Positions 9,201-16,460 of a DNA stretch of 64,000 bases are shown here, one piece after another (the stretch's first letter is position 1; each line of letters begins with the position of its first letter). A program made the position numbers and the translations under genes. The stretch is from JANXQE01 sp035651635 (GTDB lineage: Bacteria; Verrucomicrobiota; Verrucomicrobiia; Limisphaerales; UBA8199), in NCBI GenBank assembly GCA_035651635.1, contig DASRFK010000068.1, positions 1 through 64,000 of the forward strand, read 5' to 3'. The notes beneath the pieces are model-generated. The model searched no databases. It was not told the origin of the DNA and was given only the letters and a program-made list of their open reading frames with translations.

Positions 9201-10085
9201 TTTTACAGTACCAATAGCGCACTGGCCTCGGTAACCAATGGCACGATTATGCTGGGCTACTGCGACCCGTGGGACGACTTGGGCAACGGCACGCCGGGTT
9301 CTGGTGAAGGTGCCGTCATCTATGACAACGTGCAAGTCGTACAACTATCAGTCCCAGTTGTCACGGTACAGCCGACCAATGCGGTAGCCGATATTGGAGG
9401 CAGCGCCAGCTTTACGGTTTCAGCCACGACCAGCACTGGCGTCACTAATTACCAATGGTACGCCAGCGGCGTGGCCATTTCGAACGCCACCAGCGCTACC
9501 CTGACGATTAACCCCGTGGCCGCCTCCAACTTTGGCAAAACGTACGCAGTCCAGGTCAGCGATGGCACGTATTCGGTCTGGAGCAGCAACGCTGTTCTGG
9601 TCGCCGCCACAGGGCCGACAATTGTTACCCAACCGGTGAGCCGCTCCGCTGTGGTGGGCAGTTCACCTTCCTTCTCGGTAACCGCCGGCACCTCCACTGG
9701 AATCACCAATTACCAGTGGAGTTACTACGGAACGAATTTGCCGGGCGCCACTAGCCGCACGCTGACCCTGACCAAAGTCCAACCGATTAGTTTTGGCGGC
9801 CCCTACACGGTCAGCGTTAGCGATGGATCCTCCTCGATTACAAGCGCCGCCGCGACGCTTACCATGGCGACGGCGCCGTCCGCAAGCAGTCCTGCCCGTT
9901 ACGGGAACAACTTCGCGCTCAGCTTTGGAACGGAGTTCGGTCCCTCATACGTGCTGGACTACAAGGCAGCCCTGACCGATCCGGCCTGGACACCGGTCAG
10001 CACCAATGCCGGGACAGGTGGTGTGCTCTCGATCACCAATACCTCGGCAGCTCCACAGGGCTTTTATCGAGTCCGGCTGCAGTAA
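6297..10085 (+). CDS. Large secreted Calx-beta/Ig-like surface protein
   Basis: About 1262 residues. An N-terminal signal peptide (MKHNSPLLANGGLRAM, then a hydrophobic run ending LVQA) is followed by a region of roughly 450 residues with beta-propeller-like repeats (GWVYVGNSAAG, IYICSSGLG). Next come a Calx-beta-type segment (VFTITRTPEDIGNPVTIFYTI), a LamG-like beta-rich part (LFSDDFENDPSG) and two Ig-like domains, each with the NYQW motif near 'VTNYQWYASG' and 'ITNYQWSYYG'. It ends in a short module (YVLDYKAALTDPAWTPVS, then GFYRVRLQ) typical of secreted verrucomicrobial proteins. It probably works at the cell surface in binding or adhesion. The start is ATG 6297 or 6303; an upstream TTG at 6279 is less likely. 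It is not linked to an operon. Confidence 0.8.
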   Translation: MPMKHNSPLLANGGLRAMFLSFVTALVPNLVQATPYATCLTNNGDGSISFRLNQATGTNDLVQVISGGVTNTLQAPSADPTKVLARGLITTNLGITGTFQVRIKHIGSGVISTNGPAIPFNSPRGIAVNNNPASPYFGWVYVGNSAAGSKGDGMFAYSADLFDVLGQGATAKTGGYNFGTGGSSAPYHTSVAPDDSVLVTDWSDASGNVISMTPLLDSFTYTLKPLTGVAAAPVGTNNNHGSVISAVMVGSGANRKLYTMDEDYQTDPTSTAGTEWNSAWEYDIGDAPLPWTNAPNRKLMTPFLASFSGQNQKLEVVGHYLYCNQRRSNPPQHSAYIVDLNNLQDPSTFNGSTPWGAFWTSQGESLAEGFSDDVLRDTMTIDVSPDGKWFAAIIAAGSATITAPDGTTFANVANDIILIPLTNGIPNIPARQVYRFGGATLGRDITIDAAHNIYICSSGLGIAQALDIGESTDAISGSDGTFSMATPATQVSVAASTPLAYEQSAVPGVFTITRTPEDIGNPVTIFYTITGTAKTNVNYVPLSGSVTLPAGVTSTNLQVTPISDNNPDATLTVNLAVKGSGGYSVGFPNSATVYIVDNSTPQVQIVSLSTNIFQGNTNDYAAIHLRRLGDTNVSVTLNAGSFAFAGSAVSNVDYYLANLPITLDPGVVDLTVPLIYPLKASTGVGGLSIFATLMPGAGYTVTNNTAATTLTQEGLPAGTVLFSDDFENDPSGSNWQVAFQSYTNGSTDYNLVFGYDYSSGSIGNLSPIPPAPHSTNGTTKGVYMTVNKNAGVSAGLNIYLKNHNFSGNYALRFDMFLVENSSGTAQSKVEDALFGINHDGTHTNWFRNAPTGTSPLDSPTASDGLFFDVGADGNGGGGAPYDFAAWSGPTYTNTVNVVGPTNFLARAATTTRDIFKRPPYDGGTTNGGDPANTVLNPTPTWTQVEVSQVQTVQGNLITWKMNNTVILSFYSTNSALASVTNGTIMLGYCDPWDDLGNGTPGSGEGAVIYDNVQVVQLSVPVVTVQPTNAVADIGGSASFTVSATTSTGVTNYQWYASGVAISNATSATLTINPVAASNFGKTYAVQVSDGTYSVWSSNAVLVAATGPTIVTQPVSRSAVVGSSPSFSVTAGTSTGITNYQWSYYGTNLPGATSRTLTLTKVQPISFGGPYTVSVSDGSSSITSAAATLTMATAPSASSPARYGNNFALSFGTEFGPSYVLDYKAALTDPAWTPVSTNAGTGGVLSITNTSAAPQGFYRVRLQ

Positions 10086-10172
10086 GGCTTCACCTGAGCC
10101 GGAGATCGCAAGCGGGGCGGCAGTTTGACCCTGTGCGATGCCCGGCTTAGGTTGCCACAACCTTGAGAAGGC

Positions 10173-11000
10173 ATGTTCTTGTCTGAGTCGTGCGTCGGTG
10201 AAAAGAAAGATCAACGTGGTTTTACGCTGATCGAGTTGTTGGTGGTAATCGCAATTATCGCCATCCTCGCGGCCATGCTGCTGCCGGCCTTGAGTCGGGC
10301 AAAATCCAAGGCCGAGATCGCCCAGTGCTTGAATAATCTCAAGCAGTTGCAGATCGGCTGGCAGCTTTATGCCGGGGATTTTAACGACGTAATGCTGCCC
10401 AACGCGCCGTTCGGAATAACCACGGAAAAAACGTGGGTCTACTCCGGTACGGGGGAGGATTGGCCTGCCGTCGACGCCAACACCAACGTAGCTCTTTACA
10501 AGACATCCATTCTCGCACCTTTCCTGGGTAACCAACTGGGTGTCTATCGCTGTCCCGCTGACAAAATCCCGTCGGCTAATGGCATCCGGCTTCGGACTTA
10601 TTCGATGCAAAGCCAGGTAGGCAATTTCTACGACAGCGTCTACGGCACGACTCGCGCCTATAATCCCGGTTACGCCGCCTTCCGCAAGGTCACTGAGTTG
10701 GGCGGTCCGCTGCCCCCCGTGATGACAACCATTTTTCTCGAAGAAAACATGTGTTCCATGAACGATGGCTATCTGCAAGTCGATAACACCATGCCCAATT
10801 TTCCCGATGTGCCGGGTTCGTACCACCTATGGTCCACTGGGATTTCGTTTGCCGACGGCCATGCCGAAAATCACAAATGGCTCACCAGCGTTCTCAAGAT
10901 TCCCGTCAAATTCGGCTATCGAGCCGCAAGCATCGGGACAGGAGTAAAGAACACGGACTGGCTCTGGTTTTCCGAACACACATCGTATAAGCTGCCTTAG
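10173..11000 (+). CDS. Type II secretion-like pseudopilin protein (DUF1559-type, DGH motif)
   Basis: A 275-residue protein with a class III signal sequence: a basic leader ending RG, then FTLIELLVVIAIIAILAAMLLP. The prepilin peptidase cleavage site falls between G16 and F17, with Glu at +5. After the single membrane helix comes a soluble domain with conserved 'CLNNLKQLQIGWQLYAGDFNDVMLPN' and a C-terminal ISFADGHAENHKW, the DGH motif typical of the very numerous pseudopilins of Planctomycetes and Verrucomicrobia. Substrate or structure role is unknown. A purine-rich GAGAAGG sits just before the ATG. It is 87 bp downstream of the secreted protein and probably independent. Confidence 0.85.
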   Translation: MFLSESCVGEKKDQRGFTLIELLVVIAIIAILAAMLLPALSRAKSKAEIAQCLNNLKQLQIGWQLYAGDFNDVMLPNAPFGITTEKTWVYSGTGEDWPAVDANTNVALYKTSILAPFLGNQLGVYRCPADKIPSANGIRLRTYSMQSQVGNFYDSVYGTTRAYNPGYAAFRKVTELGGPLPPVMTTIFLEENMCSMNDGYLQVDNTMPNFPDVPGSYHLWSTGISFADGHAENHKWLTSVLKIPVKFGYRAASIGTGVKNTDWLWFSEHTSYKLP

Positions 11001-11013
11001 GCCGGGTGGTACT

Positions 11014-12195
11014 GTGCAACAAGTACTCACGGGACTGGACGTTCTGGCCGGCGAAGGATTTCAACGGCTGCAAGGCCAACGCATCGGCCTGGTCGCCCAC
11101 CCAGCCTCGGTGGACAACCGTCTGTGCCACGCCGCAGACATGCTCCAAAATGCCCCTCGCGTAAAACTCGAATGCCTTTTTGGACCGGAACATGGTTGGG
11201 CCGGTCATGCCCAAGATCTCGAACCCTTGCGCAGCGGGGGTACCCACAACCGCTCGCCTCGAGTGATCAGTCTCTACGGCGATACGGCAGCCAGTCTTCG
11301 ACCTTCGTCCGATCAACTGGAAGACCTGGATACTCTGGTAATCGATCTGCAGGATATCGGCGCGCGCTATTACACCTTTCAGGCCACGATGCTTTACTGC
11401 CTGGAAGCCGCCAATGCCGTTGGTTTGCGCGTGCTGGTTTTAGACCGCCCGAATCCCTTGGGCGGGCTTGGCATTGAAGGCCCGAGCTTAAGAACCGGCT
11501 ACGAGAGTTTCGTTGGGGCTCACGACGTTGCGACGCGCCATGGGTTGACGATCGGTGAGCTGGCGCGGCTTTATCAGGCTGAACGAAAGATGGACAATCT
11601 CGACTTGGAGGTGGTGCCCTGCCGCGGCTGGGCGCGCGGTCTTTGGTTCGATCAAACCGGCCTGCCGTGGGTACTGCCCTCGCCGAACATGCCGACTTTG
11701 GAAACAGCGGTCGTTTATCCCGGCCAATGCCTGCTGGAGGGCACGAACCTCTCCGAAGGGCGCGGCACGACCCGGCCGTTCGAATTATGCGGTGCGCCCT
11801 GGCTGAACCCCGAAGTGGTCGCCAGAGAACTCAACCAGGAGAACCTGCCCGGTGTGGCTTTCCGTCCAACTCGTTTTCAACCGACCTTTCAGAAACATGC
11901 CGGCAAGCTGTGCGGCGGGGTTCAATTGCACGTGCTGGATCGCGGCGCGTTTCAGCCCGTGCGCACTGGTCTCGCTGTGCTGGCCCAGATGCGAAGGCTT
12001 TCGGGCGAGAACTTCCGGTGGCGTTCGGAGCCGTATGAATTTGTGGCCGATCCGCCAGCGATTGATTTGCTGTTCGGCAGCGACCGCGAGCGGCGCGGCT
12101 TGGAGGCCGGTCGATCCTGGCGCGAACTCGCGGAGGCGTGGGTGTCGGAAGAACAGGGCTTCGCCAAACGACGCAGGTCCTTTCTATTGTATTAG
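11014..12195 (+). CDS. DUF1343 / NamZ-like exo-beta-N-acetylmuramidase
   Basis: A 393-residue protein of the DUF1343 family, whose characterised member NamZ removes N-acetylmuramic acid from peptidoglycan fragments. Family hallmarks are visible: 'RIGLVAHPASVD' near the N-terminus, FGPEHGW, the 'DLQDIGARYYTF' motif, LDRPNPLGG, and the 'LPWVLPSPNMPT'/'YPGQCLLEGTNLSEGRGTT' stretch. No signal peptide is seen, so it probably acts in the cytoplasm on recycled muropeptides, unless a longer N-terminus exists. It starts with GTG at 11014, only 13 bp after the pseudopilin stop, so co-transcription is likely, although the functional link is unclear. Confidence 0.85.
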   Translation: MQQVLTGLDVLAGEGFQRLQGQRIGLVAHPASVDNRLCHAADMLQNAPRVKLECLFGPEHGWAGHAQDLEPLRSGGTHNRSPRVISLYGDTAASLRPSSDQLEDLDTLVIDLQDIGARYYTFQATMLYCLEAANAVGLRVLVLDRPNPLGGLGIEGPSLRTGYESFVGAHDVATRHGLTIGELARLYQAERKMDNLDLEVVPCRGWARGLWFDQTGLPWVLPSPNMPTLETAVVYPGQCLLEGTNLSEGRGTTRPFELCGAPWLNPEVVARELNQENLPGVAFRPTRFQPTFQKHAGKLCGGVQLHVLDRGAFQPVRTGLAVLAQMRRLSGENFRWRSEPYEFVADPPAIDLLFGSDRERRGLEAGRSWRELAEAWVSEEQGFAKRRRSFLLY

Positions 12196-12323
12196 CTTAG
12201 CGACGAGGACGGCTCGTCCTGCAATGAATCCAAGAATCCAACGTCACCCCCCCCCGTCACCCTGGGACGCAACGTCCCCGCCGCGCAGCCTGGAACATGC
12301 GCCGCTTCCTGTCGTCGCTCTAA
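12196..12323. other. Convergent intergenic region with a small hairpin
   Basis: Lies between two converging genes. GACGAG-GACGG-CTCGTC at about 12202-12218 can form a 6-bp hairpin. No T-tract follows, so it is not a convincing intrinsic terminator. Confidence 0.35.
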
Positions 12324-13325
12324 TCATTTCTGGTCTTCCTGGGGAAGGAATCCCGGGTTTTGTGAAAGGGCCGGCCCCACGGAAGGCAAGTCAATCATAC
12401 TGCGCAATTCTCGCGAGCGCTTCACGTCGCCGCCCGTGGCCAAATAGAACCCGCCCTGCTCCATCCCCGCATCGATGTTCTCCTTTGACTCCCATTCGGC
12501 GGAGGAAGCGGTAAATCGCGCTCGATTCAATCCCAGCCCCTGGCCGGCACTGGTCTTGATCCAGCCATTAATGAACCGCGCGCGTCGCTCCTCACGAGCG
12601 CTTTGGCCATCGCGCCGGAAATCTTCGATGAACGAATAATACCCGGTGAGCAGCTTTCCACCCGTGCGCGTGCGAAAAGAGGCCAGTTTTTTCCAGGCGG
12701 TTTGGGTAAAAAACCAGGCGGTGTATTGGGTCTTTTGTCCTTCGACTTGGGCGCTAACCAGGAAGCGATTGGTTTCGCCAATGCGCCAGTTGTAATGCCA
12801 GAAGCATTGGCCACCGGTGCCTTCTCCCCCAAAGCGCTTGATCCGGACGTCAGGCGCCTGGTAGGCCACCTCCACGCGGTCTTCCCTGGCCGTTGCGTTT
12901 GGATTATCGCCGGCAACAGGATCCCACACCGAAAAAAGCACAACCTTATCCTCCACGCCCCCGAGTTGTTGGATCCCAAAATATCCGGTGTTCCACCCGC
13001 AAGCCATGAAGTAAGAACCGTTGACGGACTTCTCCACGACAACTTCGGTGTAAAACAGAATCCCTTCGGGAGCCGGATAGCTCAAATGCACCGAACGCGC
13101 GGCGCGAACTTCGATCGGTTCACCGGCCTGGCAGATGGACGACAGCGCCAGAACCAGGCAAACAAAAAAACTCGCCAAACCGAACTGACGTTCCCATTCA
13201 GGCCGCCAGAATAGCGGCGTAACGCGTAATGTCGATCCGCTGCCGTTGATGCTCAAAACGCCCGCTGAGGACGCGCGCCTCGGCCCAACGGGCCGATACA
13301 CCGGTGGCTTCGGGGAAGGCGACAA
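12324..13325 (-). CDS. Secreted DUF3472-family protein
   Basis: Up to 333 residues. A hydrophobic segment FGLASFFVCLVLALSS, ending ICQA, is a signal peptide, and the mature part begins GEPIEVRAARSVHLSYP. The DUF3472 signature is clear: 'GSYFMACGWNTGYFGIQQ', 'FSVWDPVAGDNPNA', 'FGGEGTGGQCFWHYNW' and 'YSFIEDFRRDG'. The domain is a predicted beta-sandwich in exported proteins, possibly carbohydrate-binding, with no assigned activity. The start is uncertain: no in-frame ATG precedes the signal peptide, so TTG 13325, GTG 13301 or a later TTG may be used. There is no operon partner; the next gene upstream is 29 bp away on the same strand. Confidence 0.7.
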   Translation of the reverse strand: MSPSPKPPVYRPVGPRRASSAGVLSINGSGSTLRVTPLFWRPEWERQFGLASFFVCLVLALSSICQAGEPIEVRAARSVHLSYPAPEGILFYTEVVVEKSVNGSYFMACGWNTGYFGIQQLGGVEDKVVLFSVWDPVAGDNPNATAREDRVEVAYQAPDVRIKRFGGEGTGGQCFWHYNWRIGETNRFLVSAQVEGQKTQYTAWFFTQTAWKKLASFRTRTGGKLLTGYYSFIEDFRRDGQSAREERRARFINGWIKTSAGQGLGLNRARFTASSAEWESKENIDAGMEQGGFYLATGGDVKRSRELRSMIDLPSVGPALSQNPGFLPQEDQK

Positions 13326-13354
13326 ATATACCCAATGGGGGAAGTCGCCGCGGC

Positions 13355-13582
13355 TTAATCCCTTCGGCTCCTCGAGACCAGCACTCCAATCAACACGCCC
13401 ACTCCAAAGGCGATCCCCATCGCCTCGTACGGATGTTCCCGCACCGTTTTATCGGTCGCTTTGGCCGCGGCCGTCGTCTGGTTTTGCAGCCGCTCGCAAA
13501 CGTCTTTGGCCTTTTCAATCACATTTTCCAGGCTCGCCCGGATTTGGCTCTTTTCGGTTTCCAATCGGTTTGTTTCGTCCAT
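13355..13582 (-). CDS. DUF883/ElaB-YqjD-like small membrane-anchored protein
   Basis: A 75-residue protein with a charged coiled-coil N-terminal part (ETEKSQIRASLENVIEKAK, then ERLQNQTTAAAKATDKTV), the conserved HPYEAMGIAFGVGVLIG stretch and a basic SRSRRD tail. This is the layout of the ElaB/YqjD/DUF883 family, tail-anchored inner-membrane proteins reported to bind ribosomes in stationary phase in Escherichia coli. The glycine-rich hydrophobic segment (about residues 55-70) is the membrane anchor. It lies just upstream of the DUF3472 gene on the same strand and might share its promoter. Function in this organism is inferred from the family only. Confidence 0.85.
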   Translation of the reverse strand: MDETNRLETEKSQIRASLENVIEKAKDVCERLQNQTTAAAKATDKTVREHPYEAMGIAFGVGVLIGVLVSRSRRD

Positions 13583-13708
13583 AAGTCACCTATTTTGATT
13601 TACGGTCGCTCCCCGGGAGCGGATTGGCAAGTGGGAGGCGCGAATCAGAACTCCCGCTTATGAAGAATAAAAGTTGTCTTTACATTGGTTGTGCGTTAGC
13701 CTTGGGCC

Positions 13709-14125
13709 ATGGGAACCCCGGGCTTGGCTTCGCGTCGCGTCCTGGTGGTGGATGATGATCCACTGGTGGCTGATTCCATTCGACGCATGCTTCAATTTGA
13801 CGGGCACCAGGTGGAGGTGGTCTTCAGCGCGGAGGATGCCCTGGGTCGTTTCTCGACCAAAACCTTCGACCTGACCATGGTCGATTACGAAATGCCGAAA
13901 ATGAAGGGAGACGAACTGGCGCGTGCCATCAAAGCGGCTGACCCCAGCCAGCCGATTGTCATGTTCACCGGCTATGCCGAGGCCTTGAGCGCGGAGCCGA
14001 CGGAGGCGGGCGGGGTCGATCTGATTCTCGGAAAACCCTTCAATCTGGAACAGTTGAGGCAAACTCTCGCGAGATTTCCGCTGCGCACGAATGGCGCGCC
14101 CGGGCAACCCGTGAGTCAGGGCTAG
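13709..14125 (+). CDS. Single-domain response regulator (CheY-like receiver)
   Basis: A 138-residue protein that is only a receiver domain. The acidic pocket VVDDDP (about 13-18), phospho-acceptor D59 in MVDYEMP, the switch Thr in MFTGYA (T87) and K109 in ILGKPFN are all present, so it should be phosphorylatable. No output domain follows, only a short tail. It may act through protein contact or as part of a phosphorelay. It has no histidine kinase neighbour, so its partner is unknown. The upstream gene is divergent. Confidence 0.9.
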   Translation: MGTPGLASRRVLVVDDDPLVADSIRRMLQFDGHQVEVVFSAEDALGRFSTKTFDLTMVDYEMPKMKGDELARAIKAADPSQPIVMFTGYAEALSAEPTEAGGVDLILGKPFNLEQLRQTLARFPLRTNGAPGQPVSQG

Positions 14126-14247
14126 CGCAAGGCGGTCCGCGCTTTTGCTCAAAGATTCTGATTGTGCCCCGACCGATTCCGTGAGAGAAATCCTTTAATC
14201 AGCTTTGAATACTTCAGCCCTCCGGCTGAAAGCAGATCTTTTAGCAT
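14126..14247. other. Short intergenic region
   Basis: Holds 'tccggctgaaagcagatcttttagcat' directly before the zinc-knuckle gene and nothing recognisable as a gene or strong hairpin. Confidence 0.3.
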
Positions 14248-14475
14248 ATGAGAACTCCGATTCAGGACGAGTTTACGTATCTGCCGATCTCACGTCAGCG
14301 GAAGTATCAACTGCGCAAGAAACGGGACAAGCGCTGCACCGAATGCGGAGCGCCGGCCATCCGCGGAGTACGCTGCCTCAAGCACCTGGTAATGGCCCGG
14401 GAATTCCAGCGCAAGAAACGCGGTCTCAAACGCCGTTACAAGACCCTCAGCTACCGGTTGCAGCGCATGTCTTGA
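14248..14475 (+). CDS. Small basic zinc-knuckle protein
   Basis: A 75-residue, Arg/Lys-rich protein with a likely zinc knuckle C30-x2-C33-x9-C43-x2-H46 (RCTECGAPAIRGVRCLKH). The flanks are strongly basic (RKYQLRKKRDK and QRKKRGLKRRYK), which suggests nucleic-acid binding, perhaps RNA or ribosome contact. I recognise no named family. It converges with the DksA-like gene, with 19 bp between stops and no terminator hairpin there. That it is a real gene is supported by the ordered Cys/His pattern. Confidence 0.65.
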   Translation: MRTPIQDEFTYLPISRQRKYQLRKKRDKRCTECGAPAIRGVRCLKHLVMAREFQRKKRGLKRRYKTLSYRLQRMS

Positions 14476-14494
14476 CCGACCCGCCTTCGGGGAA

Positions 14495-14965
14495 TTACTC
14501 GGAATCTTCTTCGGACTCGCTTTCGCCTTCCGTCGTGTCCGTTCCGGTGAGGCCCACCAAAGCGGGAAGCCCTGGACGGCGCGACAAGCCGGCTTCTTCG
14601 AGCTGTCGCTGACCCTCGATCGAGTAGCGAGTCCATGGGATGGAATCGAGCCTTTCGGTCGGGATCGGGGCGCCGGTGATCTCGCAAATGCCGTAGGTCC
14701 CGCGTTCAATGCGGGCAATGGCTTCGAGCACCTCGGCGATTGTCCCTTGAGTCGCTGAGGCGGTGACCATAAGCAAACTGCGCTGGTCTTCCTGTGAGGC
14801 CGCATCGGCCAAATCATCCAATTTGGGCTGAAAGACCTCTCCGCTGGAGCAGTCGCGCTCGATCAGGCGGTCGCGCTCGGCGCAGAGCCGTTGGTAATGG
14901 GAGTTCCAGCGAGCCGGGATTTTCGTTCTCGTGTACGAGCCTAAAATATCTGTCAGGGTGGCCAT
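14495..14965 (-). CDS. DksA/TraR-like regulator with degenerate zinc finger
   Basis: A 156-residue protein of the DksA/TraR superfamily: an N-terminal alpha-helical coiled coil (HYQRLCAERDRLIERD, then 'SQEDQRSLLMVTAS') and a C-terminal 'GTYGICEITGAPIP.ERL..IPWTRYS' segment. This is the region that in canonical DksA forms a C4 zinc finger, but only one of the four Cys is kept here, so metal-free folding is likely. Family members enter the secondary channel of RNA polymerase and modulate transcription. The acidic tail (EGESESEEDSE) is an addition. It is monocistronic, just downstream of the complex I cluster and on the same strand. Confidence 0.75.
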   Translation of the reverse strand: MATLTDILGSYTRTKIPARWNSHYQRLCAERDRLIERDCSSGEVFQPKLDDLADAASQEDQRSLLMVTASATQGTIAEVLEAIARIERGTYGICEITGAPIPTERLDSIPWTRYSIEGQRQLEEAGLSRRPGLPALVGLTGTDTTEGESESEEDSE

Positions 14966-15014
14966 GCGGATGGGAGAGCACCCGTCGTGCCATTCGCAAG
15001 CTTGTCACCTCCTG

Positions 15015-16460
15015 CTAATGCAGCGTTTTCACCGCCTGATCGGTTAGGGTCACCAGCCAGTTTGGAAAAAGCCCCAGTGCCAGCATACCCGCGACGCAGG
15101 CGTATAAACAAACGCGAGTCGGCACCGAGGGCTCAAACCGGGTCGTCGGAGCTTCTTTGGCCCAAAACATGGCACGCACCACGCCAAAATAGTAATAAAG
15201 CGAGATAACGACTCCGAAGATGGCGATACCCACCAGCCAGTAATAGGCTGGCTCGGTTGCGCCGCGCGCAATCGCCGCCTTAAAGAGCAGGAATTTGCCG
15301 AAAAAACCCGCCATTGGCGGAATGCCACCCAACGAAACCATGGCCAATGTCATCGTCACCGCCAACAACGGCGCCCGCTGATGGAGCCCCGCAAGCGCGG
15401 TGATATCCTCACCTTCGACCTGGGTCATCACCAGGCAAATGACGGTGAAGGCGCCCAACACGGTAAAGAGGTAGCCGCTCAGGTAATAGAGCACAGCCGA
15501 TTGTCCCGCGGCGCTCAGAGCGGCTATCCCCAACAACATATAGCCGGCATGGGCGATGCTCGAATAACCGAACAACCGCTTGAGATTCCGTTGTGGAATG
15601 GCGCAAAGATTGCCGTAAAGAATGGTGATAGCGGAAATGACAATCAGCAGCCGCGACCAGTGGGCGGTCACGTCCGGAACGGCGGTGAACAGAACGCGCA
15701 AGAGCAGGACGAACCCTGCCGCTTTGGAGCCGACCGCCAGGAATGCGGTCGTGGGCGAAGGAGCGCCCTGGTAAACGTCGGGTGCCCAAATCTGGAACGG
15801 GAACGCCGCGATTTTAAAACCGAGCCCCACCATCACCAGCAACAAGCCGAAAAGGAAAAGTTTGTTCGCGCCGAATTGCCCCGCCACGGAGGCTAAGCCG
15901 GGAAAATCCAATTTGCCCGAGATCCCGTACACCAGGGCGATGCCAAACACGGTAAACGAAGTCGAGAGCGCGCCGATAACCAGGTACTTCACTCCGGCCT
16001 CAAGCGAAGTGACCCGGGCCCGCTGAAAACTGGTTAAGATATAAAAAGTCACCGTGATCAGTTCGAGCGAGACGAACAGGAGGGCAAAGTGATTGGCTGA
16101 AGCGGCGAAGAGCATACCCGCCAGCGCGAACAAAATCAGCGCGTAATATTCGGCGATCCCGCCCTCGATCAGCTCGGCAAATTCAACCGACATTACCAGC
16201 ACGATGATGGTGGCGAGCAGGAAGAATCTCTTGAAGAACAACGCCAACCCGTCCAGGGCATACATTTGGCCAAAAGCAAATCGCGGTTGCTCGGGCATGC
16301 CGATGGCCATAAAGCTGTACAGCAGCACAGCCCCGAGCCCGGCAGCCGCGAAATAGCCCAATTTTGGCTTGGCCGCCACCGGCAGCCAAAGATCGACCAA
16401 TAAAATGGCCAACCCAAAGCCAATGACAAACCATTCGTGGCTGAGGAGCGCAAGATTCAT
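15015..16460 (-). CDS. nuoN: NADH-quinone oxidoreductase subunit N
   Basis: A 481-residue polytopic membrane protein, one of the three antiporter-like proton-pumping subunits of respiratory complex I. Around 14 hydrophobic segments can be followed, with the conserved core 'YVLIGALSTSFTVFGIALVYG' region, 'FQIWAPDVYQGAPSPTTAFLAVGSK' and 'NLKRLFGYSSIAHAGYMLLG'. The last gene of the nuo cluster. Its start overlaps the nuoM stop by 4 nt (16457-16460), which supports coupled translation. Length and order fit NuoN, not NuoM or NuoL. Confidence 0.95.
   Translation of the reverse strand: MNLALLSHEWFVIGFGLAILLVDLWLPVAAKPKLGYFAAAGLGAVLLYSFMAIGMPEQPRFAFGQMYALDGLALFFKRFFLLATIIVLVMSVEFAELIEGGIAEYYALILFALAGMLFAASANHFALLFVSLELITVTFYILTSFQRARVTSLEAGVKYLVIGALSTSFTVFGIALVYGISGKLDFPGLASVAGQFGANKLFLFGLLLVMVGLGFKIAAFPFQIWAPDVYQGAPSPTTAFLAVGSKAAGFVLLLRVLFTAVPDVTAHWSRLLIVISAITILYGNLCAIPQRNLKRLFGYSSIAHAGYMLLGIAALSAAGQSAVLYYLSGYLFTVLGAFTVICLVMTQVEGEDITALAGLHQRAPLLAVTMTLAMVSLGGIPPMAGFFGKFLLFKAAIARGATEPAYYWLVGIAIFGVVISLYYYFGVVRAMFWAKEAPTTRFEPSVPTRVCLYACVAGMLALGLFPNWLVTLTDQAVKTLH

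Noticed and set aside
9945..10826. 293-residue antisense frame over the end of the secreted protein and the pseudopilin gene
   Set aside because: The opposite strand encodes clear signal-peptide and pseudopilin sequences; this is a shadow frame of a high-GC region.
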